The notes beneath the pieces were generated by a model. It saw only the letters and a list, made by a program, of their open reading frames with translations, was not told the origin of the DNA and searched no databases. This document shows, piece by piece, positions 60,279-64,000 of a DNA stretch of 64,000 bases. How positions within the stretch are numbered: position 1 is the first letter of the stretch; every line of letters begins with the position of its first letter. This stretch comes from Candidatus Tumulicola sp. (GTDB lineage: Bacteria > Vulcanimicrobiota > Vulcanimicrobiia > Vulcanimicrobiales > Vulcanimicrobiaceae). The stretch spans positions 372,001 to 436,000 of the forward strand of contig DASXDT010000006.1 of NCBI GenBank assembly GCA_036490475.1, read 5' to 3'. Position numbers and translations under genes: made by a program.

Positions 60279-60939
60279 CGGCTTGCAGTTTCGCGAGCGC
60301 CGCCAAGTGAAGCTGCGAAACGCGTTGAGGTGAGATCGCCATCCGCACGCCGATCTTCCGCAGCGAGACCCCTTCGACGTAGTGCTGCAACACGACGTCG
60401 CGCTGACGGGAAGGTAACGCACGGACGAGCGCGTTCAGGGATGCGCGCTCGGTACGCCGCTCACTAATCCCGGCCGGATCTCCGCTCCAATCGCCGGCGA
60501 GCGATTCGCCGATCGGCAGCGGGGCATCCAGCGACAGCGGCTGGCCTACATAGGCCGCCGTTATCGCACGCAAGTACCCCGGCTTGCGCGCTTCCATCTC
60601 GCGCGCACTGGGCAACTCGCCGTTCGTCATCGCCAGCGCATACCGCACGTTTTCGCCTTCGCGAACCGTCCGTCTGGCGCGCTCGGAGACGGGATCCATC
60701 CGCCGGATGCCGTTGAGCATCGCGCCGGCGATCAAGCGCCGAGCATATTGCACTGCGGTCGGTCCGCGAGCCGGATCGTACGAGTCTACCGCGCGAATTA
60801 ATCCGATGCTGCCGTCGCCGACCAAATCTTCGAGGTCGAAACCCGGAACCAAGCGCTTCACACGGCGAGCGATCCGTTTGACGAGCGGGAACATTTGCCG
60901 GACGCGTTCTTCACGATCTGTCGCATCGAGGACGGTCAC
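60250..60939 (-). CDS. FliA/sigma-28-type RNA polymerase sigma factor
   Basis: A 229-residue sigma-70 family factor of the FliA/SigB size class. Region 2: FPLVKRIARRVKRLVPGFD, LEDLVGDGSIGLIRAVDSYD and PTAVQYARRLIAGAMLNGIR. Region 4: VRALPSRQRDVVLQHYVEGV, then the helix-turn-helix SLRKIGVRMAISPQRVSQLH. Position after flagellar rod genes suggests control of late flagellar genes. The open frame reaches 61140, but GTG 60939 is right: it overlaps the TGA of the 57-aa gene (GTGA) and begins just before region 2. Confidence 0.88.
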   Translation of the reverse strand: MTVLDATDREERVRQMFPLVKRIARRVKRLVPGFDLEDLVGDGSIGLIRAVDSYDPARGPTAVQYARRLIAGAMLNGIRRMDPVSERARRTVREGENVRYALAMTNGELPSAREMEARKPGYLRAITAAYVGQPLSLDAPLPIGESLAGDWSGDPAGISERRTERASLNALVRALPSRQRDVVLQHYVEGVSLRKIGVRMAISPQRVSQLHLAALAKLQAGVLVASSRS

Positions 60940-61109
60940 GGTGCGGCTCCGAGCGCGCCGTCGACGAGTTGCGCGAAACGATCGTCGCGTTGAGCGACCG
61001 ATTGCGCGAGCAGGGTCGCGCCATATCCGCCGAGCGGGTCCGACGGTCCGAACGCCGTCTGCAGCACCGGCGTCAGCAGCGCCGCTTCGAGTACGATGCC
61101 GATGGTCAT
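60936..61109 (-). CDS. 57-aa protein, possible minimal FlgJ-type rod-binding protein
   Basis: Starts MTIGIVLEAALLTPVLQTAF, continues GPSDPLGGYGATLLAQSVAQ and ends RDDRFAQLVDGALGAAP. The pattern of a hydrophobic helix, a Gly-rich turn with GxG, then an amphipathic ALLAQ-type helix and a final short helix resembles the C-terminal half of the rod-binding domain of FlgJ. That domain is usually about 100 residues. Gene order (after flgF, flgG) fits. Its stop overlaps the sigma start by four bases. A TAGAAT -10-like box ends six bases before the ATG. The function is a guess from shape and context. Confidence 0.5.
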   Translation of the reverse strand: MTIGIVLEAALLTPVLQTAFGPSDPLGGYGATLLAQSVAQRDDRFAQLVDGALGAAP

Positions 61110-61154
61110 GCCGCGATTCTAGCGCGCGTTTATCGCCCAAATGTTGCCCGCGCG

Positions 61155-61640
61155 TCAGTGATTATCGCGCAAGTCGATGCGCCAGTCGTTACAGCGCATC
61201 CAATGCCCCTTCGGATATTCGACCCTATGCTCGCCTACATTCGTAAACCCGGCATTGCAGCACACCGCGTTGGAAGCGGCGTTGTCGACGTTCGGAAACG
61301 CGTGGAGGAACCGGCGCTTTGCTTCTTTGCGAGCGAGCGAGACGATTTCCAATGCGGCTTTCGTTGCGAGTCCCCGCCCGGCGTACTGCGGAAGCGTCAT
61401 CCATCCGGTTTCGTAGACGTCTTCGCCGAGCCACGAGCGCTCCCAAAAACCCACCGACCCGACAACGGCGTCACCTTCCCAAACGGTGAACATGTCGCGG
61501 CCGCTTACGAATCTCGCGTGGCGCCGCTCGATCTGCTCTGCCGATTCTATGCCACCCAGATGGAGCATCATTGCGGGGTTTCCGAGGGTCGCATGCAGCA
61601 CCCAACAATCGTCGGTCGTCCATGGCCTCAGCGCGATCAT
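61155..61640 (-). CDS. GNAT-family N-acetyltransferase
   Basis: A 161-residue acetyltransferase of the RimJ/RimL type. MIALRPWTTDDCWVLHAT opens the fold. FTVWEGDAVVGSVGFWE gives strands 2-4, and GWMTLPQYAGRGLATKAALE contains the acetyl-CoA pyrophosphate loop (Q/RxxGxG/A). The segment HAFPNVDNAASNAVCCNAGF is the alpha4 Asn-rich motif of this subgroup. The substrate is unknown; N-terminal or small-amine acetylation is typical. It is inserted between flgG and the sigma cluster on the same strand. Confidence 0.87.
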   Translation of the reverse strand: MIALRPWTTDDCWVLHATLGNPAMMLHLGGIESAEQIERRHARFVSGRDMFTVWEGDAVVGSVGFWERSWLGEDVYETGWMTLPQYAGRGLATKAALEIVSLARKEAKRRFLHAFPNVDNAASNAVCCNAGFTNVGEHRVEYPKGHWMRCNDWRIDLRDNH

Positions 61641-61669
61641 GACGCCCGAGTTCTCGATGTTGGTTTTAG

Positions 61670-62398
61670 CTACCCGCGCTGCAAGTTGTTGGCGATGCGT
61701 AGCATTTCATCTGCGGCTTGGACGCCTTTTGCGTTCGCCTCGTAAGCACGTTGCGCCGACAGAATCTGCATCATCGCCTCGACAATCGAAACGTTCGAGC
61801 GCTCCAGGGTGGCGAACCGCACTTTCGGACCGTTCTCCGTTCCTAGTTCGACGAAGCGCGCGGGCCCCGATTCGGGGGTCGCCGCGAACAGCGAACCGCC
61901 GGCGCCGCGAAGCCGCTCCGGCGCAGCAAATTCGGCAACGCGTATCCGTCCGATATCCTGCGTTCCATGCGCCATCGTAGCGGTCACGCGACCGTTTCCC
62001 GCAACGCTCATCGACAATGCGCCGGCCGGGACACGCACGCCGTCGAGGCGCATGTCGAGCGCGTTTCGCAACGTGCCGTCGGACGCGCGCGCGAACTGGC
62101 CATCGCGCGTATACCAACGTTTGCCACGATCGTCGGCGACCGTGAAAAACCCCGGGCCGTCGATCGCAACGTCGAACGGCCCGTTCGATTTCTCCAGCTT
62201 TCCCTGCGACAGCACGACCTGCGGCCCGAGTGCGATCGTACCGCTCCCATCTTCGCCGGGCGCGGTCAACTCAGCAAATCGCTGCACTTGGCCTTTGAAC
62301 CCGGCGACGTCGCTGTTTGCTAAGTTATCTGTGATCGTGTCGAGATTTTGTTGTTGTGCGGCCATGCCCGTTGCGGCCGCGGATAATGCGCGATCCAT
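61670..62398 (-). CDS. flgG: Flagellar distal rod protein FlgG
   Basis: A 242-residue rod protein, slightly shorter than the common 260. MDRALSAAATGMAAQQQNLD and TDNLANSDVAGFKGQ are the N-terminal D0 helix and the NLANxxTxGFK-type signature. The middle domain has FDVAIDGPGFFTVADDRG and YTRDGQFARASDGTLRN. The C-terminal helix EAMMQILSAQRAYEANAKG, then ADEMLRIANNL, is the FlgG/FlgE pattern. It forms the distal rod that crosses the peptidoglycan. Nine bases after the FlgF-type gene. Confidence 0.93.
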   Translation of the reverse strand: MDRALSAAATGMAAQQQNLDTITDNLANSDVAGFKGQVQRFAELTAPGEDGSGTIALGPQVVLSQGKLEKSNGPFDVAIDGPGFFTVADDRGKRWYTRDGQFARASDGTLRNALDMRLDGVRVPAGALSMSVAGNGRVTATMAHGTQDIGRIRVAEFAAPERLRGAGGSLFAATPESGPARFVELGTENGPKVRFATLERSNVSIVEAMMQILSAQRAYEANAKGVQAADEMLRIANNLQRG

Positions 62399-62407
62399 CT
62401 CGGGCCT

Positions 62408-63013
62408 CTATCGAACGCGCGCGACGTCGGATGCGTTTTTTTGACGGAGCGAGTCGATCGCGCCGACCACTTTCTGTGCGCTTTCGAATGAGCGCGATGC
62501 GTCGACGATTCCCACCATTTCGGCGATCGGATCGACGGACGACTCTTCGAGGAAGCCGGCCCGCACCGTCGAGTCGTGCGGCAGTGGCAGCGTTCGATGC
62601 GTATCGGTGTCGCCCGCCAGCACGCGCCCGCGTTCGTCGATCGTGGCGCCTTGCGGCACGATCAACGGTTCGGCGTCACTCAGCAGCGTTCGCCCGCGCG
62701 CATCGACCAGCGTTCCCCGAAGCGTGCGCTCGAAGGACCCCGAGCGCGTTTCAACGACTCGCCCGGCGGCATCGCGTACGGAAAAATGTCCGGGGCCGAC
62801 GATTGCCAGGTCGTAGTCGCGGCCGGTACGCCGGATGCCGCCGCGTTGACTCGAGCGCTCGGCGTCGACGCGCGCGCCGTTCGACGTCAACACACCGCGC
62901 GCCGTGAGCTTTCGAAAGCCGTCGCTCGATACATTCGCGAGATTGCGTGTGGCGATATCGAGGCGCGTACGCGCCGCCAGCATCGCGCTTCCGGCCCAAT
63001 CCAAAGCATCCAT
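62408..63013 (-). CDS. flgF: Flagellar proximal rod protein, FlgF type
   Basis: A 201-residue basal-body rod protein. SAMLAARTRLDIATRNLANV, followed by SSDGFRK, is the D0 helix and signature. YDLAIVGPGHFSVRDAAG and VETRSGSFERTLRG form the middle domain. EMVGIVDASRSFESAQKVVG and IDSLRQKN form the C-terminal helix. It is about 50 residues shorter than enteric FlgF, mostly in the middle domain. The assignment as FlgF rather than a second FlgG rests on size and on its position before flgG. Confidence 0.82.
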   Translation of the reverse strand: MDALDWAGSAMLAARTRLDIATRNLANVSSDGFRKLTARGVLTSNGARVDAERSSQRGGIRRTGRDYDLAIVGPGHFSVRDAAGRVVETRSGSFERTLRGTLVDARGRTLLSDAEPLIVPQGATIDERGRVLAGDTDTHRTLPLPHDSTVRAGFLEESSVDPIAEMVGIVDASRSFESAQKVVGAIDSLRQKNASDVARVR

Positions 63014-63068
63014 ACCGCCTACGATAGCGGCGGTGTATGAACGCCGTGTGTCCGATTTGTCGCCGGCG

Positions 63069-64000
63069 TTATCCGGCGGTCCAGATCACCACGTTTCCGG
63101 CCAGCACGAGACCGCCGCCGAAACCCATCAGCAACAGCTTATCGCCCGGACGCACGCGTCCGTCGCGCACCGCAGGCGTTAATGCCAACGGGATGCTGGC
63201 GCCGGACGTGTTGCCGTATTCTTCGATGCTGAGCAGCGTGCGTTCGATGGGAAACGGCAGCCGATGGGCGAGTGCTTCGATCATGCGCGCGTTGGCGCTG
63301 TGGGGCACGAACCAATCGATGTCGTGCAACGTCAGACCCGCGCGATCCAATACCGCCTGGATCGCCGCCGGAATGTTCTCCATCACCCAGCGATAGATCG
63401 ATGCGCCTTCCTGACGCACCAGCCGCGACGAATCGATCTTGCCGTTTACTTCTTGCCGTACCGCGGTGCGATATAAAAATGCGCCGGCAGTTCCGTCGGA
63501 GCCGGCATACATACCGGAGATCGCCGGCTTCTCCGAGCGCTCGACCAGCGCCGCCCCGCCACCGTCGCCGAACAGCACGCAGGTCGCGCGGTCGGTGTAA
63601 TCGATCGTGCGCGTTAACGCGTCGCCGACACAGACGAGTACGCGCTCCGCTTGTCCGGAGGCGACCAAGCCCGCCGCTAAGTTCAAACCGTAGGTGAACC
63701 CCGCGCAGGCCGTGCTGATGTCTACCGCACCAACCGTCAGCGGCATCTTGTAGTGCGCCTGTACGAGTGCGGAAATACTCGGGAATGCATAATCGGCGGT
63801 CGACGAGCCGGCGATGATGAAGTCGACGTCGCGGATCGTGTATTGCGGATTATGCGCGAACAGATCGTCGATCGCTCCGAAGGTGACGGTGCTGGCGTAC
63901 TCGCCTTCGCCGACGCGATGGCGACGCCGGATGCCGGTGCGCCGGACGATCCACTCGTCGCTGGTGTCGACCATGCCCTCAAGATCCGCGTTTGTGAGCA
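63069..64000 (-). CDS. fabH: 3-oxoacyl-ACP synthase III, 5' end outside window
   Basis: The condensing enzyme that starts fatty-acid synthesis from acetyl- or acyl-CoA and malonyl-ACP. The Cys-His-Asn triad is visible: Cys in DISTACAGFTYGL, His in WFVPHSANARMIEAL and Asn in EEYGNTSGASIPLAL. DTSDEWIVRRTGIRRRH is the family N-terminal motif. An ATG occurs at 63974, but the frame continues upstream to the edge as LTNADLEGMVDTSDEW, exactly as in complete FabH proteins. The true start therefore lies beyond 64000. Confidence 0.94.
   Translation of the reverse strand, partial: LTNADLEGMVDTSDEWIVRRTGIRRRHRVGEGEYASTVTFGAIDDLFAHNPQYTIRDVDFIIAGSSTADYAFPSISALVQAHYKMPLTVGAVDISTACAGFTYGLNLAAGLVASGQAERVLVCVGDALTRTIDYTDRATCVLFGDGGGAALVERSEKPAISGMYAGSDGTAGAFLYRTAVRQEVNGKIDSSRLVRQEGASIYRWVMENIPAAIQAVLDRAGLTLHDIDWFVPHSANARMIEALAHRLPFPIERTLLSIEEYGNTSGASIPLALTPAVRDGRVRPGDKLLLMGFGGGLVLAGNVVIWTAG

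Overview
The window reads as one chromosomal segment of a high-GC, diderm, flagellated bacterium. There are no rRNAs, tRNAs, transposases, phage genes or CRISPR arrays. Diderm character is suggested by an OstA/LptD-like barrel protein (38672-40597). Flagella are indicated by FlgF- and FlgG-type rod proteins with a FliA-type sigma factor (59970-63013). WhiA, RqcP and a gap-pgk-tpi-gpmI operon are typical of Terrabacteria. This mixture fits a diderm Terrabacterial lineage such as Eremiobacterota/WPS-2. That placement is an inference from gene content, not a phylogeny.

Region 1 (1-11692, minus strand) is a long co-directional run: a Wzx-like flippase, lysine 5,6-aminomutase (kamD, kamE), GDP-mannose dehydratase and reductase (gmd, rmd), an isoprenylcysteine-methyltransferase-like protein, a cation-diffusion exporter, acetoacetyl-CoA thiolase, 3-hydroxybutyryl-CoA dehydrogenase, acyl-CoA dehydrogenase, sucC and the first codons of sucD. 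A predicted 3-aminobutyryl-CoA ammonia-lyase (kal) lies about 41 kb away at 51557-51958. Together these suggest that beta-lysine, or a related amine, is degraded to crotonyl-CoA and then to acetyl-CoA.

Region 2 (11842-15521, plus strand) holds an ECF sigma factor, a zinc-type anti-sigma factor and a polymer-forming membrane protein, followed by a LysN-like aminotransferase and a small unknown protein.

Region 3 (15525-45733) is devoted to envelope polysaccharide. It contains glycosyltransferases, very large GT-C-like membrane proteins, nucleotide-sugar genes (epimerase, DegT aminotransferase, Gfo/Idh/MocA dehydrogenase, ATP-grasp) and an initiating sugar-phosphate transferase. A nine-gene minus-strand operon (38336 down to 24508) has overlapping genes at every junction, and its murJ-like gene probably starts at an AUU codon. 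Divergent to it are an OstA/LptD-like protein, a secreted CBM20-like protein and a lipoprotein. A plus-strand set follows: a polyprenyl-phosphate GT2, an O-antigen ligase-like protein and a GT-C protein, whose stop codon overlaps the start of mfd.

Region 4 (45730-59877) is mostly housekeeping: mfd, a PrsA/SurA-like foldase, mazG, kal, a PadR-MATE efflux pair, rqcP, whiA and the glycolytic operon, ending with an unlisted 39-aa membrane peptide.

Region 5 (59970-64000, minus strand) carries flagellar rod genes, a GNAT acetyltransferase, a 57-aa gene that may be a minimal rod-binding protein, a FliA-type sigma factor, an overlapping unknown ORF, and a fabH gene cut by the window edge. Translational coupling through ATGA, GTGA or TTGA overlaps is very common throughout, and several promoters sit so close to the start codon that the mRNAs should be leaderless.
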